Below the pieces are notes generated by a model. That model ran no database searches. It saw nothing but the letters and a program-made list of their open reading frames with translations, and was not told the origin of the DNA. A program made the position numbers and the translations under genes. From TCS-49 sp964442515 (GTDB lineage: Bacteria > Campylobacterota > Campylobacteria > Campylobacterales > Sulfurovaceae), in NCBI GenBank assembly GCA_964442515.1, contig CAYUAC010000024.1, forward strand, positions 1-20,558: a DNA stretch of 20,558 bases, in the 5' to 3' direction. Positions 1 to 7,353 of this stretch are shown piece after piece; position 1 is the stretch's first letter; the number at the start of each line of letters is the position of its first letter.

Positions 1-521
1 ACACTGAGTCTGGCCGCGGCGGCAGAAAGCCTGTCGGCTAGTGTCACCACGGTGTCATCACTGTTTATCTCATACACCCTGTAAGCCAGTACCGGCCCGC
101 TGTCAAGGCCTTTTTCCATCTGCATCGCCGTAACGCCCGTTTGCGTGTCGCCGTTTAAAAGCGCCTGATGCAGGGGACTTGCGCCCCTGTATTTGGGCAG
201 CAGGGATGCGTGCAGATTGATCGGCGTCGCAATATCCAAAATCTCCTGTTTTAAAATCTGACCGTAAGCCGCCACGATTAAAAAATCGGGTTGGTACGAA
301 GCGATCACTTCGGCGGTATGGGCATCGAGGGTTTCTGGCTGCAGGCAACAGATACCGTGTTGTTTTGCGCAAACCTTTACCGCCGGCGGCGTCATCACCC
401 GTTTGCGTCCCACGGGACGGTCGGGCTGGGTGATAACAAGTACGACTTCATCATGCTTGAGGTGTTCTTGCAGGATTCGCCTGGCGTAATCGGGCGTTCC
501 CATAAAAACGATCCGCGCCAT
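1..521 (-). CDS. fmt: Methionyl-tRNA formyltransferase, C-terminal part cut off by the window edge
   Basis: Formylates the initiator Met-tRNA with 10-formyltetrahydrofolate before translation initiation, in the cytoplasm. The 173 residues present are the N-terminal catalytic Rossmann domain. They begin MARIVFMGTP and contain the family signature INLHASLLPKYRGASP at 101-116, with the catalytic trio N102, H104 and D140 in place. The family is usually about 300 residues, so the end of the catalytic domain and the C-terminal tRNA-binding domain lie beyond base 1. The ATG at 521 overlaps the proB stop codon as TAATG, so translation is probably coupled to proB. Nothing in the visible part looks damaged. 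Confidence 0.96.
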   Translation of the reverse strand, partial: MARIVFMGTPDYARRILQEHLKHDEVVLVITQPDRPVGRKRVMTPPAVKVCAKQHGICCLQPETLDAHTAEVIASYQPDFLIVAAYGQILKQEILDIATPINLHASLLPKYRGASPLHQALLNGDTQTGVTAMQMEKGLDSGPVLAYRVYEINSDDTVVTLADRLSAAAARLS

Positions 522-1299
522 TACCCTGACCCCTCAAAAAGCGTACCGCCCCTGTGTCTACCCTCAAGTAAAAAACTCTCGGCGTCGCTTAGGTCAAACC
601 CGCTTGCTAAAAACATCCGCTTGCCCCGCTGCAGCAAAAAATCCGCAGCCTGCAGTTTGGTCACGATCCCGCCGGTGGCAAAATGCGACCCCGGTTCGAT
701 ACACACCTGCAGGTGGCTGCTTTCTATCTGATCGACCACCGGCCGCAGCTTGGCACCCGGGTCTGTTTTTGGGTTTTTGTCAAAATAGCCTTCGATGTCT
801 GAAAGAATCACTAACAGATCGGCCTTGAAATAATACGCCGCGTGGGCCGACAAACGGTCATTGTCGCCAAAAACCAGCTCTTCGGTGGCTGTGGCGTCGT
901 TTTCATTGATAATTGGCACCACCCCTTCTTCAAGCAACCTGTCAACGGCCTGTTTTGCGTGGTATNNNNNNNNNNGTATGTACGCTTCCTGCTGTCAAAA
1001 TCATCGGCACTGAGCAGCACCTGCGCGCTGAGCAGTTCGTGGGCCTGCAGCTTTTTTTGGTACATGCTGAGCAAAAACGGTTGTCCGATAGCCGCAAGCG
1101 CCTGCTTGTTTACCAATTCCGTTTTATCAAGCCTGCAGCGGGTATAGCCCGCCGCGACGGCTCCGGAGCTGACCAGCATCACTTCATGCCCGGCCGTTTT
1201 CAACCGCGCGATCAGACTGACAAGATTTCGCATCCGCTCTTTAGCGATCTGGTTTTGTCTGGTCAGTACCGCAGAGCCGACCTTAAGGACAAGACGCAT
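521..1299 (-). CDS. proB: Glutamate 5-kinase, interrupted by an assembly gap but probably intact
   Basis: Phosphorylates L-glutamate with ATP, the first step of proline synthesis. The N-terminal piece starts MRLVLKVGSAVL and carries SSGAVAAG; the second piece carries INENDATATEE, FGDNDRLSAH and the late TGGIVTKLQAA motif. The ten Ns at 966-975 break the frame. The four bases GTAT stand on both sides of the Ns, and merging them gives RKRTYHAKQAVDRLLEEG in one frame and a 254-residue protein. That is the length of the single-domain ProB type, without the C-terminal PUA domain of the E. coli enzyme. The start overlaps the obgE stop and the stop overlaps the fmt start, both as TAATG. A true frameshift is unlikely. 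Confidence 0.93.
966..975. other. Run of 10 N (scaffold gap) inside proB
   Basis: The Ns replace sequence between two contig ends. GTAT occurs directly left (962-965) and right (976-979) of the run. Treating these as one overlapping copy removes 14 bases and restores the proB frame, so the true gap size is probably minus four. Confidence 0.9.
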
Positions 1300-2391
1300 T
1301 AAGAGCCCCCTTTTTCCAGCATCGACGAAAGCAGGTATTTCAGCACATCGGTATTGATCTTGCCGGCTGAGGAAATGGGCAGAATAAACTTCGCGCCGCT
1401 GGCGTTTTTATCGTAAAAGGAGTGCATCTGCGTATCAAAACCAAACTCTTCAAGCCCCCGGTTTGATTCAAGTCCCAGATCGCTGATGAAGCGTTTGCAT
1501 TTTTCATCAACCTCCTGTTTTGTAAAAACATCGCACTTGCTCAGCACAATACCGTAGGTACGATCGGCCAGTTCACTGCTGAAGTTTTCCAACTCTTCTT
1601 TGAGCGTTTGGTATTGTTCCAGCATCGGGCGGTGGTTGCTCATATCAATAAGAAACAAAAGCGTCTGCGCCCTTTGGATATGCTGCAAAAACTGTATCCC
1701 AAGCCCCCGTCCCCTGCTGGCGCCTTCGATGATTCCGGGGATATCTGCCAGAACAAAGGAGTGAAACATATCCACATCCACCACACCCAAAGAGGGAGTG
1801 AGCGTGGTAAACTCATAATTGGCCACCTGGGGCTTTGCGTTTGACAGCGTGGAGATCAGGGTGGATTTGCCCACGTTGGGATACCCCACCAGTCCCACAT
1901 CGGCGATCAGTTTGAGTTCCAGCCGTATTTCGCTGGTCTGTCCGGGCAACCCTTTTTGGGCATAATCGGGAACCTGGTTGGTCGAGCTTTTGAAGTGGTA
2001 ATTTCCCATACCGCCCTTACCGCCTTGCAACAGCTTGTGTTTTTGCCCGTCTTTGACCATATCAAGATAGAGTTGATCATCGATATACACACTCGTTCCC
2101 GGAGGTACGGTGATATACAAATCTTCGCCGCTTTTGCCAAACATCCTTTTTTTGCTGCCGGGTTTACCGTTTTGGGCTTTGAGAATGCGTCTGTTTTTGT
2201 AATAACTGAGCGTATCGGTATTGCTGTCTACAACCAGGTAAACATCGCCGCCTTTGCCGCCGTCTCCGCCGTCGGGTCCGCCCTGGGGGACAAATTTTTC
2301 ACGCCGGAATGACCGGGCGCCCTNNNNNNNNNNGGGCGCCCTGTCCGCCGTGTCCGGAACTGACCGTAAGCGATACTGAATCTACAAACAT
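1299..2391 (-). CDS. obgE: Obg-family GTPase, interrupted by an assembly gap but probably intact
   Basis: Essential ribosome-associated GTPase acting in late 50S assembly and stress signalling. The ATG at 2391 follows AAAGG by six bases and encodes MFVDSVSLTVSSGHGGQGA. Past the N run the frame continues with SFRREKFVPQGGPDGGDGG, the glycine-rich Obg fold. The GTPase motifs, numbered with the gap collapsed, are GYPNVGKS (163-170), TTLTP, DIPG (210-213), SKCD (278-281, where NKxD is usual) and SSAGK (334-338). Collapsing the nine-base repeat around the Ns gives 357 residues, ending soon after the G domain. The gene follows rpmA and its stop overlaps the proB start. An ATG at 2144 gives a shorter open frame but would remove most of the Obg domain. 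Confidence 0.94.
2324..2333. other. Run of 10 N (scaffold gap) inside obgE, flanked by a 9-bp duplicated palindromic sequence
   Basis: GGGCGCCCT occurs at 2315-2323 and again at 2334-2342, on either side of the Ns. Its core GGGCGCCC is a perfect palindrome, a plausible place for an assembler to stop. Removing the Ns plus one copy (19 bases) restores the obgE frame exactly and yields GGQGARSFRREKF, as expected for the family. Confidence 0.92.
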
Positions 2392-2433
2392 ATGTAGCCT
2401 TTGTTCTATTGAATACTTGAAAATAAATGAGAA

Positions 2434-2458
2434 GTATACCGCATTTGCTGCGGTATAC
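2434..2458 (-). promoter_or_regulatory. Perfect 10-bp inverted repeat between rpmA and obgE
   Basis: GTATACCGCA at 2434-2443 pairs exactly with TGCGGTATAC at 2449-2458 around a five-base loop. It starts about 28 bases after the rpmA stop and ends about 43 bases before the obgE start. No uninterrupted U-run follows on the transcribed strand, only a T-rich TTCTCATTTATTTTC. It may be a weak terminator, attenuator or processing site that lowers obgE relative to the ribosomal protein genes. Confidence 0.6.
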
Positions 2459-2486
2459 GAAGTAGAAAAATTGCTGCGTGCGGAAC

Positions 2487-2741
2487 TTACGCGGGGTAAA
2501 CCGATACTTTTTTGCGTTTGCTGTCCAGGTTTTCAAACGCGACGATCCCGTCGATTTTTGAAAAGATCGTGTGGTCTTTGCCTATTCCGACATTCTTACC
2601 GGCGTGGACCTTGGTGCCCCGCTGTCTGATAATAATATTGCCAGCTATGACTTCCTGACCGCCGAATTTTTTTACGCCCAGCCTTCTACCGGCCGAATCT
2701 CTGTTGTTATTGGTACTGCCTTGACCTTTTTTATGTGCCAT
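2487..2741 (-). CDS. rpmA: 50S ribosomal protein L27
   Basis: Ribosomal protein near the peptidyl-transferase centre, where its N-terminal tail contacts the tRNAs. The 84-residue product begins MAHKKGQGSTNNNRDSAGRR and contains GGQEVIAGNIIIRQRGTK and HAGKNVGIGKDHTIFS, matching the family over its full length. The mature-type tail starts straight after the initiator; there is no cleavable N-terminal extension of the Firmicutes kind. AAGGAG lies five bases before the ATG. It follows rplU by 22 bases, the usual bacterial order, and the pair is probably co-transcribed. Confidence 0.98.
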   Translation of the reverse strand: MAHKKGQGSTNNNRDSAGRRLGVKKFGGQEVIAGNIIIRQRGTKVHAGKNVGIGKDHTIFSKIDGIVAFENLDSKRKKVSVYPA

Positions 2742-2763
2742 GTCTACTCCTTGCTGTTAATTT

Positions 2764-3060
2764 TTATGAAACTTTTGTGATTTTAACGCGGGTGAATTCT
2801 CTTCTGAACCCCACTTTTCTCTTGCTGTCCTGACGTCTTCTTTTTTTGAAAGAAACGACTTTTTTGTCTTTGCCCTCGTTGATGACGACGCCCGTAACTT
2901 TCGCACCGTCTACGGTAGGCGTACCGATTTTGCCGTCAACGGCCAACACATCGGTAAACTCTACTTCGCTTTTGGGTTCTGCACCCATTTTGTCAAAGCA
3001 GATAATATCGCCTTCTTGGACCTTGTACTGCTTTCCGCCTTGTTTAATAATTGCTTGCAT
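2764..3060 (-). CDS. rplU: 50S ribosomal protein L21
   Basis: Structural protein of the large subunit that binds 23S rRNA. The product is 98 residues starting MQAIIKQGGKQYKVQEGD, the standard N-terminus of the family, and has the basic stretch KKRRRQDSKRKVGFRREFTR near its end. An in-frame ATG 33 bases upstream (3093) would add eleven residues not seen in L21 and lies at the likely promoter, so I take the ATG at 3060, preceded by AAGGGA. It is the first gene of the rplU-rpmA-obgE-proB-fmt series. Confidence 0.97.
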   Translation of the reverse strand: MQAIIKQGGKQYKVQEGDIICFDKMGAEPKSEVEFTDVLAVDGKIGTPTVDGAKVTGVVINEGKDKKVVSFKKRRRQDSKRKVGFRREFTRVKITKVS

Positions 3061-3085
3061 CTGTTTATCCCTTTTGAGAAAATAA

Positions 3086-3098
3086 TTTCGCAATAATA
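3086..3098 (-). promoter_or_regulatory. Candidate -10 element for the rplU operon
   Basis: On the minus strand TATTAT (bases 3098 to 3093) lies about 33 bases before the rplU ATG, giving a leader of roughly 26 bases. No convincing -35 is visible, as is common in Campylobacterota. An AT-rich 6-bp inverted repeat at 3122-3138, between pilT and this site, has no U-run and is not a convincing pilT terminator. Confidence 0.35.
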
Positions 3099-3149
3099 TC
3101 CAAATTTTTATTAAATATCATTTAAACAGATCGTTTAATAAAAACTGCG

Positions 3150-4205
3150 CTACAACTGTTTGACGATATCATCGGGTTTGTTGGAATACTGCAGCGCGTC
3201 CGCCCTGCTTATGAGGTTTTGTTTATAATTTTTCAACATCACCTGCGTCTGCGTCTGCATTCCCGTTTCGCTTTGATTAAGCTGCATCTGCGAATAAATC
3301 TGGTGGACTTTGTCTTCACGGATCAGATTGGCTACCGCGGAATTGGTAATCAGTATCTCAGGTACCGCCAGCCGGCCTCCGCCGACTTTGGGTACAAGCA
3401 CCTGGGAGACAACCGCGATCAGCGAGGTGGAAAGCTGGGCTCTGACCTGGGGCTGCTCATCGCCGCTGAATACGTCAATAATCCTGTTGATCGTACCGGG
3501 CGCGGAATTGGTGTGCAGCGTGCCAAAAACCAGATGCCCCGTTTCAGCTGCCGTAAGAGCCGCCGAAATGGTTTCTCTGTCACGCATCTCCCCGATCAGA
3601 ATCACGTCCGGATCCTGACGCAGCGAATACTTCAGGGCTTTGGCAAAACTCTGGGTATCTTCGCCCACCCCCCTGTGGGAAAAGACGCATTTTTTATTTT
3701 TATGGACAAACTCCACGGGATCTTCCACGGTGATGATATGCTTGTACTCGCTTTCATTGATTTCATTAAGCATCGCGGCAAGCGTGGTTGATTTACCCGA
3801 ACCGGTTGGACCGGTGACAAGAACAAGCCCCTTTTCTCTTTTGACCAGCTTTTTGTAGATTTCGGGGGCGTTGAGATCATCCAGTGAGGGGATTTGGGTG
3901 GGAATTATACGAAAAGCCGCGGCTATTGAGCCCATCGTTTTATAATAATTGCCCCGAAAGCGCCCGACTTCGGGAATATAAATGGCAAAATCCAGCTCCC
4001 CGGCTTCTTCATACTCTTTTTTCTGCTTTTCGGTGATGATAGAATAACACATCTGTTCCAGCTGCTGGGGGTCAAGCGGTGCGAGGTTCACCGGCTTCAG
4101 CCTGCCGTCCAGACGAATCTGCGGTTCTGTATCAGGAAGCAGGTGCAGGTCCGAGGAACCGTGGGCCACAACGCTTTTAAGCAGTTTTTTTATATCTACA
4201 GACAT
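3150..4205 (-). CDS. pilT: Type IV pilus retraction ATPase, PilT type
   Basis: Hexameric cytoplasmic ATPase that powers pilus retraction and twitching. The 351 residues match the family length. The N-terminal PAS-like domain includes GSSDLHLLPDTEPQIRLDG. The RecA-like domain has Walker A GPTGSGKST (132-140), the acidic Asp box around E161-D162, Walker B VILIGEMRD with E206, and the His box with H224 and H231. Near the C-terminus AVANLIRED resembles the AIRNLIRE motif needed for PilT retraction, which favours PilT over PilB or PilU. AAAGGAG lies six bases before the ATG. It follows gatC by 27 bases. No pilin or pilus assembly genes lie nearby. Confidence 0.93.
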   Translation of the reverse strand: MSVDIKKLLKSVVAHGSSDLHLLPDTEPQIRLDGRLKPVNLAPLDPQQLEQMCYSIITEKQKKEYEEAGELDFAIYIPEVGRFRGNYYKTMGSIAAAFRIIPTQIPSLDDLNAPEIYKKLVKREKGLVLVTGPTGSGKSTTLAAMLNEINESEYKHIITVEDPVEFVHKNKKCVFSHRGVGEDTQSFAKALKYSLRQDPDVILIGEMRDRETISAALTAAETGHLVFGTLHTNSAPGTINRIIDVFSGDEQPQVRAQLSTSLIAVVSQVLVPKVGGGRLAVPEILITNSAVANLIREDKVHQIYSQMQLNQSETGMQTQTQVMLKNYKQNLISRADALQYSNKPDDIVKQL

Positions 4206-4232
4206 GGTATTCTCCTTTGGGTTAAACCAGTA

Positions 4233-4505
4233 CTACTGGATAATATTGGGAACGATGAAAAAATCGTCCTGGGCTTTTGGCGCGCGCTCCAGCACCGCCT
4301 GGCCGACATCGCTTTGACAAACCCTGTCAGGCCGCATGGGCGTGCCGCCTTCGAGTGTGGAAAAACTGGAATCGATCCCTTCGGTATCCAGTTCGTTTAA
4401 ATTTTGCACGTACTCCAGAATCGATTCGAGTTGGGCGCGCATCTGTTCCTTGTCGGCTACTTCCAGGTTTGAAAGCGTTTGCAGTTTTTCAACATCTATG
4501 TTCAT
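4233..4505 (-). CDS. gatC: Aspartyl/glutamyl-tRNA amidotransferase subunit C
   Basis: Small subunit of GatCAB, which converts Glu-tRNA(Gln) and Asp-tRNA(Asn) to the amidated forms in organisms lacking the direct synthetases. The 90 residues include a YVQNLNELDTEG segment and the conserved TPMRPDRV motif that wraps around GatA/GatB. AAGGA lies seven bases before the ATG at 4505. It is the first gene of the minus-strand gatC-pilT pair and is divergent from the operon starting at 4677; gatA and gatB are not in this window. Confidence 0.94.
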   Translation of the reverse strand: MNIDVEKLQTLSNLEVADKEQMRAQLESILEYVQNLNELDTEGIDSSFSTLEGGTPMRPDRVCQSDVGQAVLERAPKAQDDFFIVPNIIQ

Positions 4506-4524
4506 AAATCCATCCTTGAATATA

Positions 4525-4537
4525 TCATTTAATTATA
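4525..4537 (-). promoter_or_regulatory. Likely promoter (-10) for gatC-pilT
   Basis: A consensus TATAAT lies on the minus strand at 4537-4532, about 27 bases before the gatC ATG, predicting a leader of roughly 20 bases. No matching -35 is seen. Confidence 0.55.
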
Positions 4538-4629
4538 TGCGGTTAAGCAATTTTGCGCTTTTTTGACGGAAAATTGCAAAATTTCTGCATTATCGTAACA
4601 AATTTTAGATTAAATTTAACAATCATTGT

Positions 4630-4637
4630 GCTATACT
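4630..4637 (+). promoter_or_regulatory. Likely promoter (extended -10) for the 4677-8550 operon
   Basis: GTGCTATACT includes an extended -10 (TGC followed by TATACT at 4632-4637). It predicts transcription starting near 4644 and a leader of about 33 bases before the TTG start at 4677. The region between gatC and this gene is AT-rich and holds nothing else clear. Confidence 0.6.
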
Positions 4638-4676
4638 AAGGCATTCACAGAAGTTTTACGCAGACAAGGAGCCAAT

Positions 4677-5252
4677 TTGAGCCTCAACAGAGATATGAGA
4701 AATGCCGGAGTATCATTATCCTCAGAAGAGAAGATGATGACGGGTTTTATCAAATTTGAACAGTTTTTTAAACGCTACAAGTATATTATTATAGCAGCAG
4801 CGGCCCTGCTTATCCTGGCAGTAGGCGCGTATTTCGTTCAGTCGTATCTGCAACAGGACCGGTTAAAAAAAGCAAACAAAGCGTTTATAACGCTGCAAAA
4901 AGACCCATCAGACACGCAGGCGCTGTCGGCTCTGAAAGAAAACAATGAAAAACTGTATCAACTTTTTATGGTCAACCGCCAGATTAAGGAAAACAATCTC
5001 AACGCCCTGCTTGATTATGACAAAACGCAAGAAGTCAGGGATATCGGCAGCTACCATACAAAACTCAAAACGGATTCGCTTCACGAGTACGAGGGGCTCT
5101 ACCGTGATCTGGCCAACCTGATTGAGGGGTACCATCTGCTTAAAGAACAAGAATTCAAACAGGCAAGTGCCAAACTTGGAGCGATTCCGGAGGACTCCAT
5201 ACTTTCACAGCAGGCAAACAGACTGCTGCATTACAGCGCGGGAAAGCAATAG
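4677..5252 (+). CDS. Membrane-anchored, YfgM-like helical-repeat protein (function unproven)
   Basis: The product is 191 residues: a soluble N-terminus with SLSSEEKMMTGFIKFEQFFKRYK, one membrane helix at about 36-56 (IIIAAAALLILAVGAYFVQ), then about 135 mostly helical residues rich in K, Q and L, facing the periplasm. This layout resembles YfgM/TPR_21 proteins, which assist envelope protein folding beside SecYEG. I start at TTG 4677 because AAGGAG lies five bases upstream; an ATG at 4626 overlaps the promoter and adds unlikely sequence. The stop touches the next start (TAGATG). In Gammaproteobacteria yfgM precedes bamB, and here a lipoprotein follows, so an analogous role is my inference. Similarity at residue level is weak by eye. 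Confidence 0.75.
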   Translation: MSLNRDMRNAGVSLSSEEKMMTGFIKFEQFFKRYKYIIIAAAALLILAVGAYFVQSYLQQDRLKKANKAFITLQKDPSDTQALSALKENNEKLYQLFMVNRQIKENNLNALLDYDKTQEVRDIGSYHTKLKTDSLHEYEGLYRDLANLIEGYHLLKEQEFKQASAKLGAIPEDSILSQQANRLLHYSAGKQ

Positions 5253-6206
5253 ATGCGTACCTTTATCGTTATAGCGCTTGGCGCATTGTTTATCCTCGGA
5301 GGCTGCGCCACGAAAAAGCAGTACGAACCTGAAAACACCCACGGTGCCATCACTGAAAGCAGCTGTCCCGAGATAACGGCCCTGCACGCTGACGGCGTCA
5401 CGCTGGATGACGGTACGGCTGTTGACGCCAAGGGCAACAAAAGGGCGCTGAAAAAGGGATATCAGTTTGTGGGCAGTGGCAAAGACACCCTGATTCAGGC
5501 AGATGACAGCGGCAGCGTATTTGTAAGCGATCAGGAAGTAAAACTGGACGACCGCGTCATCAGTGCGACGGTATACGGGGACAAGCTTGCCTTTATCACC
5601 GCCCAAAACCGTTACGGGGTGTATGACCTGGAAGGTGAAACGATGGTTTTTCAGGATGTGGGCAGTGAAATTAATGCGATCAATACCAAAACGGTCGCGC
5701 CTTTAAAGATTGATGACCTGCTCATCTTTGCGACGCTGGAAGGCGAACTTATCGTAACTGACGGCAGCAAGATTCTCAGAGAGATTACGGTTACACCCGC
5801 AAACGATTTCAGCAATATCATCTATATGGGAGTGCTTAAAAACACCCTGATCGCCGCCACGGCAACCGATATACTCGCCCTTGGCCAAGACAGGGTTTTT
5901 CGCGAAAGTTATAAGGTCGCCGATATCGTCACAGACGACGATTATCTTTATCTTTTTACCAAAGACGGCCAAATTGTGCAACTGGATGAAAACCTCAAAG
6001 AGATCAAAACCGGTAACTTCCTTTTTGCCAACTTTGTTGACGCCGCTCTTATCAAGGGCAATATCTACGCGGTAGAAAAAGCAGGCTATATGCTGCAGTT
6101 TAACAGCGATCTGAATTATAAAGTCTATGACATCGACACAATCGATTCGCTTTCGTTTTTTACCGATCAAACGTTTTATCACGGGGGTCGATGCTTTAAT
6201 CCATGA
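5253..6206 (+). CDS. Lipoprotein, possibly a BamB-like beta-propeller
   Basis: The 317-residue product has a lipoprotein signal: a charged start, a hydrophobic core and lipobox LGGC with the acylated cysteine at 18, followed by Ala, which favours the outer membrane. The rest is a series of short beta-strand units such as DKLAFITAQNRYGVYDLEG, DDLLIFATLEGELIVTDGS, NTLIAATATDILALG, DYLYLFTKDGQIVQLDE and GNIYAVEKAGYMLQFNS. These look like irregular PQQ/WD-type propeller blades. BamB, a subunit of the outer-membrane protein assembly machine, has this architecture and commonly follows yfgM. I cannot show homology from sequence alone. The stop overlaps the recombinase start as ATGA. Confidence 0.8.
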   Translation: MRTFIVIALGALFILGGCATKKQYEPENTHGAITESSCPEITALHADGVTLDDGTAVDAKGNKRALKKGYQFVGSGKDTLIQADDSGSVFVSDQEVKLDDRVISATVYGDKLAFITAQNRYGVYDLEGETMVFQDVGSEINAINTKTVAPLKIDDLLIFATLEGELIVTDGSKILREITVTPANDFSNIIYMGVLKNTLIAATATDILALGQDRVFRESYKVADIVTDDDYLYLFTKDGQIVQLDENLKEIKTGNFLFANFVDAALIKGNIYAVEKAGYMLQFNSDLNYKVYDIDTIDSLSFFTDQTFYHGGRCFNP

Positions 6207-7027
6207 GCGATGTTATTACCGCTTTTGAAGAGTACTTGCGGGTAACAAAAGCAAAATCCCCCCTCACCGCCGATGCTTATCTGAGCGATTTGGGGCAGTA
6301 CGAAGCTTTTCACAACGAATCGGTGCTTCATACCGACAGTGACAAGATCGTATCCTTTTTGGCCACCTTTGAAAACAAAAAAACCTTAAACAGAAAACTT
6401 GCAAGCATCAATGCTTTTTTACAGTTTTGCCAAGACCTCCGCATCAAAAACTTCGATATCGCCATTGCAGCGGCCAAGCTGCCAAAATCGCTGCCGAAGT
6501 TTTTGGAGTACGACCAGATCATGCAACGCCTGCGCACCATCGATACCGCAAAGGAGCTTGGACTGCGCGATTACGCCTTTTGTCTTTTCTTATATGCTAC
6601 GGGATGCCGCGTCAGCGAAGCCATCCAGACCCAAACTTCGGATTTGGAAGGGGAGTGGCTGACAATCCGCTTTGCAAAGAACCAGAAAGAGCGCCTCGTG
6701 CCCGTCGCCAAACCGGCCCTGGAAGCTTTATATGCCTACCTGGCTGCCAGAAACGCAAAAAGTCCCTACCTGTGGCTCAACTACAAAGGCAGACCAATCA
6801 GCAGAATCAGCGCTTTTAAGATCGTAAAAAAACATTTGGGCGTTTCACCCCACTTTCTTCGCCACTCCTTTGCTTCTTCGCTTGTCCTTGGCGGCGCTGA
6901 CCTGCGCGTGGTCCAGGAACTGCTTGGACACGCCGATATCACAACCACCTCCATCTACACCCATATCAGACAGGAAAACTTGAAAGAAAGTGTCTATACC
7001 TGCCACCCCTTAAGAGATGTAACATGA
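6203..7027 (+). CDS. XerC/XerD-type tyrosine recombinase
   Basis: The 274-residue protein has the two-domain Xer layout. An N-terminal SAM-like DNA-binding domain (about 1-95) is followed by a catalytic domain with the full tyrosine-recombinase set: R136 in ATGCRVSEA, a lysine around 159-162 in FAKNQKERLVPV, H217 and R220 in SPHFLRHSFA, H243 in LLGHADI and nucleophile Y252 in TSIYTHI. The length is typical of housekeeping Xer enzymes rather than phage integrases. It sits within an operon with no mobile-element genes, att sites or tRNA nearby, which suggests a chromosomal role such as dimer resolution. Campylobacter and Helicobacter use a larger single enzyme, XerH; whether this is the equivalent cannot be settled here. 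Confidence 0.9.
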   Translation: MSDVITAFEEYLRVTKAKSPLTADAYLSDLGQYEAFHNESVLHTDSDKIVSFLATFENKKTLNRKLASINAFLQFCQDLRIKNFDIAIAAAKLPKSLPKFLEYDQIMQRLRTIDTAKELGLRDYAFCLFLYATGCRVSEAIQTQTSDLEGEWLTIRFAKNQKERLVPVAKPALEALYAYLAARNAKSPYLWLNYKGRPISRISAFKIVKKHLGVSPHFLRHSFASSLVLGGADLRVVQELLGHADITTTSIYTHIRQENLKESVYTCHPLRDVT

Positions 7028-7353
7028 AAAGTATTGTAGAATTGCTTATGCAGAAGGGAAAGCTTTTTAAAAAGCTTTCCAGGGTAGAAAACAAACACCT
7101 TGGCACAAGAAGAGCGGTACGCATCTACTTTGGCGTGGATACGAAAAAGTATTTTCACACGATAATTGCCGTACGCCAAAAGTCAAAACTGCTGAGTAAA
7201 GACGCCCGTGACTTTGAAACAATCAATACAAATATGGCCCGCTTCAAAGATTGCGGCATCAAAAAAAAGATTTTGATCCTGGAAGGATCGATCTGTACAA
7301 AAGCAAAAGAAAATTTAGAACACACAGGTTGGGTTATTTATGATATTAGCTGA
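7024..7353 (+). CDS. Conserved-looking basic protein of unknown function, 109 aa
   Basis: I do not recognise this family. The product is small, soluble and basic, with no signal peptide or membrane helix. It begins MKSIVELLMQKGKLFKKLSR and contains an RRAVRIYFGVD strand, a KYFHTIIAVRQKSKLLSKDA segment and a late KKKILILEGSICTKAKENL. Its pattern of alternating strand and helix suggests a compact alpha/beta domain, perhaps nucleic-acid binding. The start overlaps the recombinase stop as ATGA and the end overlaps coaX by 14 bases, so it is translated as part of the operon and is very likely real. Position next to the recombinase is the only functional hint. Confidence 0.8.
   Translation: MKSIVELLMQKGKLFKKLSRVENKHLGTRRAVRIYFGVDTKKYFHTIIAVRQKSKLLSKDARDFETINTNMARFKDCGIKKKILILEGSICTKAKENLEHTGWVIYDIS

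Noticed and set aside
291..731. Plus-strand open frame antisense to fmt and proB
   Set aside because: It mirrors clearly coding minus-strand genes and has no recognisable protein features.
521..1299. proB as a frameshifted pseudogene
   Set aside because: The break coincides exactly with the N run, and merging the flanking GTAT repeat restores the frame with family-typical residues.
3122..3138. Terminator after pilT
   Set aside because: The TTAAAC/GTTTAA stem is short and AT-rich with no U-run.
4549..4583. Inverted repeat AATTTTGC/GCAAAATT between gatC and the divergent operon
   Set aside because: Arms of only 8 bp, AT-rich, with a 19-base spacer in an AT-rich region; not convincing as an operator or terminator.
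4626..4676. Longer N-terminus (from ATG 4626) for the YfgM-like protein
   Set aside because: It overlaps the extended -10 element, lacks a ribosome-binding site, and the TTG at 4677 has AAGGAG at ideal spacing.
6203..7027. A phage or integron integrase marking a mobile element
   Set aside because: Housekeeping Xer length, embedded with ATGA overlaps in a biosynthetic operon, no tRNA, att repeats, attC-like sites or phage genes nearby.
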